Below are positions 51,876-61,894 of a stretch of 64,000 nucleotides of DNA, one piece after another (the stretch's first letter is position 1; each line of letters opens with the position of its first letter). The notes below the pieces were generated by a model. That model was given only the letters and a program-made list of their open reading frames with translations. It was not told the DNA's origin and ran no database searches. The position numbers and the translations under genes are program-made. Source of the stretch: Micromonospora profundi (GTDB taxonomy: Bacteria > Actinomycetota > Actinomycetes > Mycobacteriales > Micromonosporaceae); NCBI RefSeq assembly GCF_011927785.1, contig NZ_JAATJK010000001.1:3410001-3474000 (forward strand), given 5' to 3'.

Positions 51876-52832
51876 CTACACCCCTTCCCCGATGCCCAGT
51901 TGCACCTGAATCTCCTGGGCGCGTTCGGCCGCCGCGCTGGCGCCGTAGTGCCGGGGCATGTCCTCGGAGGTCCAACCCAACAGCAGCATCAGGTCGCCCG
52001 TGTTCCCGCCGGCGCGTTTCCACTCGTGGGCGAAATTGTGCCGCCAGCGGTGGGCGTGCACGTTCGCGACGCCAGCGGCGAGACCCAACCGCTTCAGGCG
52101 AATCTTGATGCCGTTGGCCGCCAACCTCCGCCCACCGCGGTCGGCGAGCCACAGATCCGGCAGTTCCGAACCCTTGTGCTTGCCACGCGCCCGTAGGTAG
52201 CGGCTGATGGCCCGGGCCGTCTTCGGCCCGAATCGCACCCGGCGGTCCTTGGCACCCTTGCCGTGGTAGTGCACCGACTCCGTGTTCAGGTCGACGTCAT
52301 CGAGCAGCAGGTTGCCGACCTCCGACAGCCGCGCCCCGGTGTTGTAGTACAGGCGAATGATCGCCTCGTCGCGCAGGTGCGCAAAGGTCTTGCCCTTGCA
52401 GGCGTCGAGGAGCTTCTTCGTGTCCTCGTCCCGGATGATCGGGATCAGCTTCTGGGGCGTCTTGGGCTGTCGAACCCGATCCATTGGAGACCGGTCGATG
52501 TCCTCCTCGACCAGCAACCACTTGAAGAACTGCTGCAGACCTTTGTGCTTGTTCAGCGCAGTCGATGCCGACCGGGTCTCGATCATCCACGCCTCAAACG
52601 CCTCAGCATGCCCCCGGGTCACCTCGGTGGGGTCCTCCGCGGCGTCGGCGGCATCAGGGTCGGGCGAGTGCTCGGCCAGGTATCGGGCCAGTTGCGCGGC
52701 GGCGAGGAGGTAGTTGTACCGCGTCGTCTCCGGGTAGTTGCCCGCGCGCAGCGTCCGGTCCCAGTCCCGCAGGTATCCCGCCCAGGTCGAGGACAGGTCG
52801 GTCGTGAGCTTGGTCAGGTCCAGTAGAGCCAT
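51876..52832 (-). CDS. Tyrosine integrase next to tRNA-Pro
   Basis: 318 aa from ATG 52832 (GTG 52841 possible). Core-binding domain NYPETTRYNYLLAAAQLARY and TALNKHKGLQQFFKWLL; catalytic residues in YNTGARLSEVGNL (Arg), GKGAKDRRVRFG (Lys), HAHRWRHNFAHEWK (HxxR), LLLGWTSEDM (His) and MPRHYGAS (Tyr). All present. The gene starts 117 bp from the 3' end of tRNA-Pro and points away from it, the usual layout for an element integrated into a tRNA 3' end; tRNA-Pro is the target of pSAM2 in Streptomyces. The close relationship to the integrase at 44093 suggests duplication or accretion. Confidence 0.9.
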   Translation of the reverse strand: MALLDLTKLTTDLSSTWAGYLRDWDRTLRAGNYPETTRYNYLLAAAQLARYLAEHSPDPDAADAAEDPTEVTRGHAEAFEAWMIETRSASTALNKHKGLQQFFKWLLVEEDIDRSPMDRVRQPKTPQKLIPIIRDEDTKKLLDACKGKTFAHLRDEAIIRLYYNTGARLSEVGNLLLDDVDLNTESVHYHGKGAKDRRVRFGPKTARAISRYLRARGKHKGSELPDLWLADRGGRRLAANGIKIRLKRLGLAAGVANVHAHRWRHNFAHEWKRAGGNTGDLMLLLGWTSEDMPRHYGASAAAERAQEIQVQLGIGEGV

Positions 52833-52900
52833 GTCGGTCACCCGTCGAGTCAAGGGGTCGATAAGCGGCGTGCTCGACCTCGACGAACCACCGTGAACAC

Positions 52901-52942
52901 AAAAAAGAGGGTTCCCACAGGCTCTGACCTGTGGGAACCCTC
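52901..52942 (-). terminator. Intrinsic terminator after tRNA-Pro
   Basis: A perfect 15-bp stem (GAGGGTTCCCACAGG) with a 6-base loop, followed on the minus strand by TTTTTT. It lies 7 bases after the tRNA and ends its transcript, insulating the integrase gene. Confidence 0.92.
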
Positions 52943-52948
52943 TCGCTG

Positions 52949-53022
<74 letters not shown>

Positions 53023-53162
53023 CCCCCACAAGGTTTCCCCTGCGACAGCCGGTACAGCTTAGCGCAGCACCCGCCGCCCGTCCGCACAGGCCCCACCGGG
53101 CTCAACTCGGCACACTGAACCACCACACACCCCCTACAGCGTCCTAGGAGGGTGGGGTGAAG

Positions 53163-53199
53163 AAATGCCGGATGGACAAGGCGCGTCCATCCGGCATTT
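53163..53199 (-). terminator. Hairpin terminator after der
   Basis: A perfect 15-bp stem (AAATGCCGGATGGAC) with a 7-base loop; on the minus strand it ends in TTTCTTC. It ends the der operon before the tRNA. Confidence 0.82.
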
Positions 53200-53214
53200 T
53201 CCGTGCGAGCAGCG

Positions 53215-54621
53215 TCAGCCGTGCGCCTTGCCCCGACCGCCGGGGCCGAGCTTCTTGCGGGGGCGGACGGAGATTTCGATGGGGCTGCCCTCGTACCCGA
53301 ATTCCTCGCGGAGCTTGCGCTCGACGAAGCGCTGGTAGCCGGCGTCCAGCGGCCCGGTGGTGAAGAGAACGAACCGTGGCGGCGCCACCCCGGCCTGGGT
53401 GGCGAACAGGATGCGCGGCGCGCGTCCACCGCGTACCGGGTGCGGGGTGGCCTGCACCAGCGCGGTCAACCACTGGTTGAGGTGCGCGGTCGGCACCCGG
53501 GTCTCCCAGCTGGCGAGCGCCTTGTTCAGCGCCGGGGCCAGCTTGTCGACCGCCCGGCCGGTCATCGCCGACAGGTTCAGTCGGATCGCCCAGGGGATGC
53601 GGCGCAACTCCCGGTCGATCTCCTTGTCCAGGTAGTACCGGCGGTCGGCGTCGACCAGGTCCCACTTGTTGAACGCGATGACGAGCGCCCGGCCGGCCTC
53701 GGTCACCATCGACAGGATCCGCTGGTCCTGTTCGCTGATGGGCTCGCTGGCGTCCAGCAGGACGACTGCCACCTCGGCGGCGTCGATGGCCCCCGCGGTA
53801 CGCAGGCTCGCGTAGTACTCGGTGCCACTGGCCTTGCCGACCCGCTTGCGCAGCCCGGCGGTGTCCACGAGCTGCCAGGTCTGGCCGCCGATCTCGACCA
53901 GGCTGTCCACCGGGTCGACTGTGGTGCCGGCGACCGAGTCGACGACCGCCCGGTCTTCACCGGAGAACCGGTTGAGCAGGCTGGACTTGCCCACGTTCGG
54001 GCGGCCGACCAGCGCCACTCGACGCGGCCCGCGCGGCCGGTTCTCCACGATCGCCGGCGCCTCGGGCAGCGCGGCGAGGATGGCATCCAGCAGGTCGCCG
54101 GAGCCGCGCCCGTGCAGCGCGGAGACGGGGAACGGCTCGCCGAGGCCGAGTGACCACAGCGACGTGGCCTCCATCTCGATGGAGGTGTTGTCCGCCTTGT
54201 TGGCCACCAGGATCACCGGCTTGGCGCTGCGGCGCAGCATCTTCACCGCTGCCTCGTCCACGTCGGTGGAGCCCACCATCGCGTCGACCACGAACAGCAC
54301 CACGTCGGCGGTGACCACAGCGATCTCGGCCTGCGCCGCGATGGCCGCAGCGCGGTCCTTCGCGTCGGGCTCCCAACCGCCGGTGTCCACCACTGTGAAC
54401 GCCCGTCCGTTCCACTGCGCGTCGTACGGCACCCGGTCCCGGGTCACCCCGGGGACGTCCTCGACGACCGCCTGTCGGCGACCGATGATCCGGTTGACAA
54501 GCGTGGACTTGCCCACGTTGGGGCGGCCGACGACTGCCACCACCGGCTGCGGGCCGGTGGGTTCCTCGACGGCGACCTCGGGCTCACGCAGTTCGACCCA
54601 GCCCGCGCCGTCGCTACTCAT
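53215..54621 (-). CDS. der: Ribosome-assembly GTPase Der (EngA)
   Basis: 468 aa with the two tandem GTPase domains unique to Der: first G1 [19 protein letters not shown] (about 27-45), DTGGWEP (G3), NKAD (G4); second G1 [18 protein letters not shown] near 205, [14 protein letters not shown]-terminal KH-like domain follows and a basic tail ([15 protein letters not shown]). Der acts in 50S subunit maturation. Its ATG overlaps the cmk stop by 4 nt, so cmk-der are co-translated, a common actinobacterial arrangement. Confidence 0.97.
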   Translation of the reverse strand: MSSDGAGWVELREPEVAVEEPTGPQPVVAVVGRPNVGKSTLVNRIIGRRQAVVEDVPGVTRDRVPYDAQWNGRAFTVVDTGGWEPDAKDRAAAIAAQAEIAVVTADVVLFVVDAMVGSTDVDEAAVKMLRRSAKPVILVANKADNTSIEMEATSLWSLGLGEPFPVSALHGRGSGDLLDAILAALPEAPAIVENRPRGPRRVALVGRPNVGKSSLLNRFSGEDRAVVDSVAGTTVDPVDSLVEIGGQTWQLVDTAGLRKRVGKASGTEYYASLRTAGAIDAAEVAVVLLDASEPISEQDQRILSMVTEAGRALVIAFNKWDLVDADRRYYLDKEIDRELRRIPWAIRLNLSAMTGRAVDKLAPALNKALASWETRVPTAHLNQWLTALVQATPHPVRGGRAPRILFATQAGVAPPRFVLFTTGPLDAGYQRFVERKLREEFGYEGSPIEISVRPRKKLGPGGRGKAHG

Positions 54622-55298
54622 GCCACACCCCGCTCGGCGAGCAGGTCACGCAGCCGCACGACAACCTCGTCGATACCCAACTCGGTCGTGTCCAGCACGA
54701 CGGCGTCCGGCGCCTGCGCCAACGGGTTGACCTTGCGGGTCGAGTCGAGCCGGTCCCGGCGCGCCAGGTCGGCGGCGGTGGCCGCCACGTCTGCGGCGTC
54801 CTCGGCGCTCCGCCGGGCAGCACGGGCCGCCTCGGAGGCGGTCAGGAAGACCTTCAAGTCGGCGTCCGGCGCCACGACCGAGCCGATGTCGCGGCCCTCG
54901 ACCACCATCCGGCCGGCGTTGACGATCATTTCGCGCTGCCGGGCGACAAGCAGCTCACGGACCGCCGGCACCGCGGCCACGGCGGAAACCGCCCCGGTCA
55001 CCTCGGCGCCACGGATGTCCGTGTCGACGCTCACGCCGTCGACCGTCACGCCGTACCCCTGGGGGTCGGTGCCGATGCGCAGGTCCACCTCGCCGGCGAC
55101 CTTGGCCACCGACGCGGCGTCGGTGAGATCCACGCCGGAGCGCAGCACGGCCCAGGTGACCGCCCGGTACATGGCACCCGTGTCCAGGTAACGCGCACCG
55201 ATGCCGGCGGCGAGCCGCCTCGACACGGTCGACTTACCCGAACCGGACGGCCCGTCCACAGCGACCACACATCGCCCGGTCCGTACGTTTTCCTCCAC
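54618..55298 (-). CDS. cmk: (d)CMP kinase
   Basis: 226 aa from the GTG at 55298, chosen for GAGGAGG at 6-base spacing; the frame is open to a TTG at 55361, but the family length fits the shorter form. P-loop [19 protein letters not shown], then [38 protein letters not shown] (CMP binding) and [19 protein letters not shown]. It phosphorylates CMP and dCMP. Part of the scpA-scpB-rluB-cmk-der operon. Confidence 0.95.
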   Translation of the reverse strand: MEENVRTGRCVVAVDGPSGSGKSTVSRRLAAGIGARYLDTGAMYRAVTWAVLRSGVDLTDAASVAKVAGEVDLRIGTDPQGYGVTVDGVSVDTDIRGAEVTGAVSAVAAVPAVRELLVARQREMIVNAGRMVVEGRDIGSVVAPDADLKVFLTASEAARAARRSAEDAADVAATAADLARRDRLDSTRKVNPLAQAPDAVVLDTTELGIDEVVVRLRDLLAERGVA

Positions 55299-55490
55299 CG
55301 TGTCCTCCTCAGCCCGTACCTCACGGACGCCCGGTGATTCGGCGCCGCAAGCGGTTGTCAATCGTCATCAATCATCCCGGGCCCTCTGAAGGGCCCGCGC
55401 GCGAAGCCGCCGGAGGCGACCCACGCCACCCGCGCGGCCGCGTCCCGGCCGTCACGCAGCCTACCGGCTGCCGTACCCCGAACCCGGGGG

Positions 55491-56261
55491 TCAGTCACCC
55501 ACCGCCTTGAACAGGGCGGCGACCTCCGCGTTGGTCAGGCGCCGGAGACGCCCGGTGCGCAGGTCGCCCAACCGGATCGGCCCGATCGAGGTACGCACCA
55601 GCCGGGTGACCGGGTGCCCGACCTCGTCCATCAACCGCCGGACGATGTGTTTGCGGCCCTCGTGCAGGCTCAGCTCCACCTGGGCGCTCTTGCCCAGGGT
55701 GCCCACCACCTTGAACGAGTCGACAGTGACCGGCCCGTCCTCCAGCTCGACGCCCGCGAGGAGCCGCTTGCTCAGGTTGCGCGGGATCGGCCCGACCACC
55801 TCGGCCAGGTAGGTCTTCAGCACCTCGTACGACGGGTGCATGAGCTTGTGTGCGAGGTTGCCGTCGTTGGTGAGCAGCAGCAACCCCTCGCTGTCCGCGT
55901 CGAGCCGCCCCACGTGGTAGACCCGCTGCTCCACCCGGTTGCCGATGAACTCGGCCAGCTCGTTGCGGCCCTTGTCGTCCGCCATGGTGGTGACCACCCC
56001 GCGCGGCTTGTTCATCGCCACGTAGACCAGGCGGATGTCGACCTGGAGGCGCTCGCCGTCCACGTGGATCACGGCGGTGGCCGGGTCGACCTTGTCGCCG
56101 AGCTTGGCGACCCGCCCGTCGACAGTGACGCGGCGGCGGAAGATCAGGTCCTCGCAGGCACGCCGGGAGCCCACGCCGGCGGCGGCGAGCACCTTCTGCA
56201 GGCGCTCCGCCCCGTCGTACACGGGGGCGTCGGGTTTGGGGGAACGGTTATCGGGTCGCAT
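55491..56261 (-). CDS. rluB: Large-subunit rRNA pseudouridine synthase RluB-type
   Basis: 256 aa from ATG 56261. An S4 RNA-binding domain (LQKVLAAAGVGSRRACEDLI) is followed by the RsuA/RluB catalytic region with HVGRLDADSEGLLLLTNDG (catalytic Asp) and LHEGRKHIVRRLMDEVGHPV. It converts a uridine of 23S rRNA to pseudouridine; the precise target is by family analogy. The start overlaps the scpB end by 14 nt. Confidence 0.92.
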   Translation of the reverse strand: MRPDNRSPKPDAPVYDGAERLQKVLAAAGVGSRRACEDLIFRRRVTVDGRVAKLGDKVDPATAVIHVDGERLQVDIRLVYVAMNKPRGVVTTMADDKGRNELAEFIGNRVEQRVYHVGRLDADSEGLLLLTNDGNLAHKLMHPSYEVLKTYLAEVVGPIPRNLSKRLLAGVELEDGPVTVDSFKVVGTLGKSAQVELSLHEGRKHIVRRLMDEVGHPVTRLVRTSIGPIRLGDLRTGRLRRLTNAEVAALFKAVGD

Positions 56262-57234
56262 CAGCAAGCTCTTCTACGTCGTCGGGCAGGAAGGGGGCAA
56301 GGGGCGGCAGCTCGTCGACGGTGTTCAGCCCGAGCTTCTCCAGGAACAGCGTGGTCGTCCGGTAGAGGAACGCCCCGCTGTCCGGTTCGGTGCCGCACTC
56401 CTCGACCAGGCCGCGGGTGACAAGCGTACGGATCACGCCGTCGCAGTTGACACCCCGGATGGCCGAGATCCGCGACCGGGTCACCGGCTGCTTGTAGGCG
56501 ACAACGGCCAGAGTCTCCAAGGCCGCCTGGGTCAGTCGCACGGACTGCCCGTCCAGGACGAACCGCTCGACGTACGTAGCGTATTCCGGCCGCGTGTACA
56601 ACCGCCAACCGCCGGCCGCCCGACGCAGCTCGAACCCGTGCCCCGCAGCCGTGTAGCCGGCGGCGATCTCGTCGAGCATCGGCCCGATCCGCTCGGCCGG
56701 CTGCTCCAGCACCTGCGCCAGGACCAGCTCACTGACAGGCTCGTCCACCACCAGCAGGATCGCCTCCAGCGCGCCGCGCAGCTCGGCGTCGGACAACTCC
56801 GGCGCAGGCTGCGTGACAGTCGTCACCCGCCGCCGCCCCGCCAGGCCGTCCCGCCGGGGTACGCCCCGACCACCGCCCAACTCCCCCACGCCAGCGTCAG
56901 GTTCATCCGAGATCTTGGAGGATTCCGGCCCCTCCAGGGGCAGTTCGCTTCCAAGATCTCGCGGGGTCATGGGCGCGGCGGCGGTGACGGGTTCGGGTCG
57001 GTCGCTGTCGGGTGTTTCGCCGACTTCGGCGGGGTCGAGGGCGTCGCCGGAAGACTCGACCAGATCGGATGTGTCGCGGGACTCGGTGAGATCGGACTCG
57101 ACGGAGGGCTCGGCGGAGGCGGACTCGTCCCGGGACTCGGTCACTTCGGCGGTGGGTCGGCGAGGGCGGTCCCATGGGGGGATCCAGGCGGCGGCCTGGT
57201 CGGCCAGGGAGTCCCGACGCTGCTCGTCACTCAT
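56248..57234 (-). CDS. scpB: Segregation and condensation protein B
   Basis: 328 aa. ATG 57234 overlaps the scpA end (8 nt). The C-terminal 190 residues are ScpB (LRGALEAILLVVDEPVSELV, ALETLAVVAYKQPVTRSRIS, IRGVNCDGVIRTLVTRGLVE): two winged helices that dimerise on ScpA in the SMC-ScpAB condensin complex. The first 130 residues are a Glu/Ser/Pro-rich, probably disordered extension, longer than in Firmicutes but usual in actinobacteria. Confidence 0.95.
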   Translation of the reverse strand: MSDEQRRDSLADQAAAWIPPWDRPRRPTAEVTESRDESASAEPSVESDLTESRDTSDLVESSGDALDPAEVGETPDSDRPEPVTAAAPMTPRDLGSELPLEGPESSKISDEPDAGVGELGGGRGVPRRDGLAGRRRVTTVTQPAPELSDAELRGALEAILLVVDEPVSELVLAQVLEQPAERIGPMLDEIAAGYTAAGHGFELRRAAGGWRLYTRPEYATYVERFVLDGQSVRLTQAALETLAVVAYKQPVTRSRISAIRGVNCDGVIRTLVTRGLVEECGTEPDSGAFLYRTTTLFLEKLGLNTVDELPPLAPFLPDDVEELADATR

Positions 57235-58354
57235 TGCGCTCGCCCTCCGTCGTTCCCGTCCGGTCCACTCCCCCGGCCTCACCCGCCCGCCCCAGCTCCT
57301 GCACGGGACCGGGCACCCGCTCGGCACCGGGCACCGGCACGGAAGCGGGCTCCCCGTCGGCAGCGAACTCCGGCAGGGGAGCGGGCTCCCCCTCGGCAGC
57401 GGGCAACGGCACCGGCACGGCAGCCGAATCGGGGTCGGCGGGGGTGCCGGCGTACTCGTCGACGTGCAGCTCGGTCTCGCCGTCGACAGGGCCGGTCCAG
57501 CGCACCGTCAGCTCCTCAAGGGCCTGCTCCTGGACGAAGGACACCAGTCCCTCCCGGTAGAGCTCCAGCAACGCCAGGAACCGCGCCACCACCTCCAGGG
57601 TCGCCTCGCAGTCGGCGCAGAGCAGCGAGAACGTCGCAATGCCGGCCCGGCGCAGCCGGGAGGCGAGGATCGCCGCGTGTTCACGGACGCTGACGCGGAC
57701 CATGTGCACGTGGGCGATGGACACCTCCGGCACGGGCTTCGGGGTCATCGCCTTGACGGCCAGCTTCAAAAGCCGCTGCGGGCCGATGCCGAGCACCAGG
57801 TCGGGCAACGCCTCGGCGTACCGGGGCTCCAGGCTGACCGCCCGCGGATACCGCCGGCCGCCCACCGCCTCCAACTCGGCGATGTGCGCCGCCGCCTCCT
57901 TGTACGCCTTGTACTGCAGAAGCCGGGCGAAGAGCAGGTCCCGGGCCTCCAGCAGGGCGAGGTCGGCCTCGTCCTCGACCTCGGCGGAGGGCAGCAGCCG
58001 GGCCGCTTTCAGGTCGAGCAGGGTCGCGGCGATGAGCAGGAATTCGCTTGCCTCGTCGAGGTCCCACTTGTCGCCCATGGCCCGGATGTAGGCGATGAAC
58101 TCGTCGGTGACCGTGTGCAGGGCCACCTCGGTGACGTCGAGCTTGTGTTTGCCGATGAGTTGCAGCAGCAGGTCGAACGGGCCGGTGAAGTTGGCCAGCC
58201 GGACGGTGAAGCCGGAGGACTCGGAAGCCTCCGCGGTGGGGAGCACACCGTCGACCTCGGCGGCCATCTCGGCGGCGACCGCCGGCGCGGTGGCCTCGTG
58301 CGGCCCGGCAGGCGGGTCGATGGGTGGCGCGGTCACCGGACGACCGTAGTGCAC
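57227..58354 (-). CDS. scpA: Segregation and condensation protein A
   Basis: 375 aa, GTG start (GTG 58336 is an alternative). ScpA/kleisin hallmarks: FTVRLANFTGPFDLLLQLIG, KHKLDVTEVALHTVTDEFIA, ASEFLLIAATLLDLKAARLL; C-terminal winged helix FSLLCADCEATLEVVARFLA. It bridges SMC heads. The last 90 residues are a low-complexity Pro/Glu/Ala tail with near repeats (PAAEGEPAPLPE, AADGEPASVPVP). Confidence 0.95.
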   Translation of the reverse strand: MHYGRPVTAPPIDPPAGPHEATAPAVAAEMAAEVDGVLPTAEASESSGFTVRLANFTGPFDLLLQLIGKHKLDVTEVALHTVTDEFIAYIRAMGDKWDLDEASEFLLIAATLLDLKAARLLPSAEVEDEADLALLEARDLLFARLLQYKAYKEAAAHIAELEAVGGRRYPRAVSLEPRYAEALPDLVLGIGPQRLLKLAVKAMTPKPVPEVSIAHVHMVRVSVREHAAILASRLRRAGIATFSLLCADCEATLEVVARFLALLELYREGLVSFVQEQALEELTVRWTGPVDGETELHVDEYAGTPADPDSAAVPVPLPAAEGEPAPLPEFAADGEPASVPVPGAERVPGPVQELGRAGEAGGVDRTGTTEGERNE

Positions 58355-58377
58355 GAAGCGGGCACGGGGTGTTCCGG

Positions 58378-59301
58378 CTACCGCTCCGACTGGGCGGCGA
58401 TCACCTCGCGGGCCAGCTGACGGTAGTTGCGCGCCCCGGACGAGGCTGGGTCCATCGTGGTGATGGGGGCACCGGCCACGGTGGACTCGGGGAACTTGAC
58501 CGTCTTGGTGATGACCGTCTGGTAGACCTTGTCGCCGAACGCCTCAACGACCCGCTGCAACACCTGACGGCAGTGGGTGGTGCGGCTGTCGTACATGGTG
58601 GCGAGGATGCCTTCGAGTTCCAGGTCGAAGTTGAGCCGCTCACGCACCTTGTCGATGGTGTCGAGCAGCAGCGCCACACCGCGCAGGCTGAAGAACTCGC
58701 ATTCGAGCGGGATGAGCACGCCGTGCGCGACGGTCAGCGCGTTGATCGCCAGCAGGCCGAGTGACGGCTGGCAGTCGATCAGGATGTAGTCGTACTCCTT
58801 GCGCACCGTGCGGAGCACCCGGGCGAGTGCCATCTCGCGCGCGACCTCGTTGACGAGCTGGATCTCGGCGGCGGAGAGGTCGATGTTTGCCGGCAGCAGG
58901 TGCAGACCCGCCACGTCGGTCTTGATGACGACGTCCTCGGCGATGATGTCGTCCTGCATGAGCAGGTTGTAGATCGACAGGTCGAGGTTGTGCGGGTTGA
59001 CTCCCAACCCCACCGAGAGCGCGCCCTGCGGGTCGAAGTCGACGAGCAGGACCTTGCGGCCGTACTCGGCGAGCGCCGCGCCCAGGTTGATGGTGGTGGT
59101 GGTCTTGCCGACGCCGCCCTTCTGGTTGGCCATCGCGATGATGCGCGCCGGGCCGTGCCGATCGGTAGGCATCGGCTCGGGGATGGGCTTGCGCATCGTG
59201 TAGGCAGCCGGGTCCGCAGGACCCAGGTCCGCGCCGAGCGTGGCCTGCTGCTCGCGGAGCTCCGACGTCCAGGTCTCGGCACGGTCACCGTTGCCAGCCA
59301 T
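58378..59301 (-). CDS. ParA family ATPase
   Basis: 307 aa. Deviant Walker A MANQKGGVGKTTTTINLG near 57-74, VLLVDFDPQGALSVGLGVNP, and Walker B DYILIDCQPSLGLLAINALT. The first 50 residues are an N-terminal extension. ParA/Soj ATPases drive chromosome or cargo partition. This copy sits beside scpAB rather than with parB near the origin, so it may be the accessory ParA commonly found here in actinobacteria. Confidence 0.93.
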   Translation of the reverse strand: MAGNGDRAETWTSELREQQATLGADLGPADPAAYTMRKPIPEPMPTDRHGPARIIAMANQKGGVGKTTTTINLGAALAEYGRKVLLVDFDPQGALSVGLGVNPHNLDLSIYNLLMQDDIIAEDVVIKTDVAGLHLLPANIDLSAAEIQLVNEVAREMALARVLRTVRKEYDYILIDCQPSLGLLAINALTVAHGVLIPLECEFFSLRGVALLLDTIDKVRERLNFDLELEGILATMYDSRTTHCRQVLQRVVEAFGDKVYQTVITKTVKFPESTVAGAPITTMDPASSGARNYRQLAREVIAAQSER

Positions 59302-59481
59302 GTCCTCGTTGCCCCCTCCCGACGACCCACCCGGCGTCGGAGCCGTCCGACGTCCTTCGCGGCGCCGCTGCGCACCCCGGTCGTATCGCTCCAGGAGGTC
59401 CGCGCCGATGCCGACTGTACGCCACCGACCAGCAGGGCGTTCGGCACCGGCCCGGCGTGTCGGGCCACCGCTGCCAGGGTT

Positions 59482-60411
59482 TCAGCCGAGGGCGCGCGGG
59501 TGGGCGGTGGCGTACACCTCGCGCAGTCGCTCGACGGTGACGAGCGTATAGACCTGGGTGGTGGTCACCGAGGCGTGCCCGAGCAGTTCCTGGACCACCC
59601 GCACGTCGGCGCCGCCGTCGAGCAGATGGGTGGCATACGAGTGGCGCAGGGTGTGCGGGGACACCGCCGCCGGCCCGTCGACAGGCAGGCCGGCGCGTCC
59701 GGCGGCGCGACGCAGGATCGCCCAGGCGCCCTGCCGCGACAGCGCTCCCCCACGTGCGTTGAGGAAGACCGCGGGGGTGCCCCGGCCTGCGGCGGCCAGG
59801 CCGGGGCGGGCGCGGACCAGGTAGGCGCGGACCGCTTCGACGGCGTACCCACCGATCGGCACCAGCCGCATCCGGCCTCCCTTGCCGCGCAGCAGCACAG
59901 TGCCCTCGTCGCTGTCGAGGTCGTCGATCGCGGCGCCGATCGCCTCGGAGATCCGCGCGCCGGTGCCGTACAGGAACTCCAGCAGCGCCCGGTCGCGCAG
60001 CGCGAGGGGCGCGTCGTCGCCGGTCGCGGTGACCGGGCCGGCGGTCTCCAGCAGCCGGACCACGTCGTCGACGGGCAGCGCGCGGGGCAGCCGGCGGGGC
60101 GGGGTGGGTGGGCGGACGTCGCGGCTGGGGTCGGCACCGGCCAGCCCTTCGCGCAGCGCGAAGCGGTGCAGGCCGCGAACGGCGCTGGCTGCGCGGGCGG
60201 CGGACGACACCGCCAGCGGCGGGTGCGCGTCGTCGCCGGCGCGCAGGCGGGCCAGATGCGCCTCGACCATCCCGGGGCCGACCGACGCGAGGTCGGCGAC
60301 GCCGGCGGCGGCAAGCGTCGTGAGATAACGGTCCAGATCCCTGCGGTACGAGGCGAGGGTGTTCGCGGACAGGCCACGTTCCACTGTGAGGTGGTCGAGG
60401 TAGCCGCGCAC
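59482..60411 (-). CDS. xerD: Tyrosine recombinase XerD
   Basis: 309 aa, GTG start. N-terminal core-binding domain [20 protein letters not shown]; catalytic Arg in [12 protein letters not shown], Lys in [12 protein letters not shown], HxxR in [20 protein letters not shown], His in [13 protein letters not shown] with the catalytic Tyr. It is the chromosome-dimer resolvase. It is unrelated in detail to the two island integrases. Its position between ald and parA is conserved in actinobacteria. Confidence 0.92.
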   Translation of the reverse strand: MRGYLDHLTVERGLSANTLASYRRDLDRYLTTLAAAGVADLASVGPGMVEAHLARLRAGDDAHPPLAVSSAARAASAVRGLHRFALREGLAGADPSRDVRPPTPPRRLPRALPVDDVVRLLETAGPVTATGDDAPLALRDRALLEFLYGTGARISEAIGAAIDDLDSDEGTVLLRGKGGRMRLVPIGGYAVEAVRAYLVRARPGLAAAGRGTPAVFLNARGGALSRQGAWAILRRAAGRAGLPVDGPAAVSPHTLRHSYATHLLDGGADVRVVQELLGHASVTTTQVYTLVTVERLREVYATAHPRALG

Positions 60412-60486
60412 GGCACGGCGCAGGGCCGGCGCGGGCTCGTCGCCCGCGCCGGCCCTGGCCGCGATGCCGGTCAGTACGCCACCGTT

Positions 60487-61602
60487 CTAGGCCAGCGCGT
60501 CGGCCAGCGGGAGCACGTCCATGCCGTGCGCCTCGGCGACCGGCCCGTAGGTGACCTTGCCGTCGTGGGTGTTGAGGCCCAGCGCCAGCGCCGGGTCGTT
60601 GCGCAGCGCCTCGCGCCAGCCGTTGTTCGCCAACTCCAGGGCGTACGGGAGGGTGACGTTCGTCAACGCGTACGTGCTGGTGTTCGGGACCGCGCCGGGC
60701 ATGTTCGCGACACAGTAGAAGATCGACTCGTGCACCTTGTAGACCGGGTCGGCGTGCGTGGTCGGACGTGAGTCCTCGAAGCAGCCGCCCTGGTCGATGG
60801 CGATGTCGACGAGCACGCTGCCCGGCTTCATCCGGGAGACCAGCTCGTTGGAGATCAGGGTCGGGGCCTTCGCGCCGGGCACCAGCACCGCACCGATGAC
60901 GAGGTCGGCGTCGAGCACGGCCCGCTCCACCTCGTACGCGTTGGAGGCGACGGTCTGCAGGTGCCCCCGGTAGATGGCGTCGGCCTGACGCAGCCGGGCC
61001 ACGTTCTTGTCCAGCAGCAGCACCTCGGACTGCAGACCCAGCGCGATGGCGGCGGCGTTCATGCCGGAGACACCGGCGCCGATCACCACCGTCTTGGCCG
61101 CGTACACGCCGGAGACGCCACCGGGCAGCACACCCCGCCCGCCGCCGGTACGCATCATGTAGAAGGCGCCCACCTGCGGGGCGAGCCGGCCGGCGACCTC
61201 GGACATCGGCGCCAGCAGCGGCAGCGACCGGTCGGGCAGCTCGACGGTCTCGTACGCGATGCCGGTGACCCTGCGGTCGATGAGCGCGTCGGTGCACTCC
61301 TTGGAGGCGGCCAGGTGCAGGTAGGTGAAGAGCACCTGACCTTCGCGCATCCGGTGGTACTCCTCGGCGATCGGCTCCTTGACCTTGAGCACCAACTCGG
61401 CGGCGTCCCACACCTCGTCGGCGGTCGCCAGGATCTTCGCGCCCGCCGCCGCGAACTCGTCGTCGGTGATGCTGGAGCCGACTCCGGCGCCGGATTCGAC
61501 GAAGACCTGGTGGCCGCTGCGGGTGAACTCGTTGACGCCCGCGGGCGTGATCGCCACGCGGTACTCGTGGTTCTTGACCTCGCGTGGGATTCCGACCTTC
61601 AC
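60487..61602 (-). CDS. ald: Alanine dehydrogenase
   Basis: 371 aa, GTG start. MKVGIPREVKNHEYRVAITP at the N-terminus, catalytic Lys/His region VLFTYLHLAASKECTDALID, NAD-binding VVIGAGVSGMNAAAIALGL, and ITP-type C-terminal YCVANMPGAVPNTSTYALTN. It interconverts L-alanine and pyruvate with NAD and ammonia. Full length for the family. Confidence 0.96.
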   Translation of the reverse strand: MKVGIPREVKNHEYRVAITPAGVNEFTRSGHQVFVESGAGVGSSITDDEFAAAGAKILATADEVWDAAELVLKVKEPIAEEYHRMREGQVLFTYLHLAASKECTDALIDRRVTGIAYETVELPDRSLPLLAPMSEVAGRLAPQVGAFYMMRTGGGRGVLPGGVSGVYAAKTVVIGAGVSGMNAAAIALGLQSEVLLLDKNVARLRQADAIYRGHLQTVASNAYEVERAVLDADLVIGAVLVPGAKAPTLISNELVSRMKPGSVLVDIAIDQGGCFEDSRPTTHADPVYKVHESIFYCVANMPGAVPNTSTYALTNVTLPYALELANNGWREALRNDPALALGLNTHDGKVTYGPVAEAHGMDVLPLADALA

Positions 61603-61894
61603 GATGCAGACACCTCTCTTCGGGGCTGCGTCCCCCGACTGCTCGGTGCCGCAACGGCCCCATTGCCGCCACGGTCCACCGGTCCCGTCGGCGGCAGTCT
61701 AGGCGCGCCCGGCCCCACCGAAAGCCAGCAGTGTGGCATCCGGTGGTCGGGTGTCCTGACGGTGTGTCAGGGCACCCACCAGAGGCCGGCGGTGCCACCC
61801 CACCTCAGCCGTCAGGACAGTGTTCGTCATTATCGTCCCATCTGTCGGGCGCGCATGCGGACAGCGGCCGAGTGGATCACTAATGTGTCCGCCC

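Noticed and set aside
1..52900. Second copy of the tRNA-Pro 3' end (other attachment site)
   Set aside because: I looked for the T-arm sequence (GGTTCGAATCC and its complement) and found it only in the tRNA; the far island end is probably outside the window.
58900..60771. 623-codon plus-strand open frame over parA and xerD
   Set aside because: Low-complexity Arg/Gly/Val translation without domains; overlaps two well-supported genes.
59285..61798. 837-codon open frame antisense to ald, xerD and parA
   Set aside because: Arg/Pro-rich composition typical of a shadow frame in GC-rich DNA; the genes in the other frames have clear family motifs.
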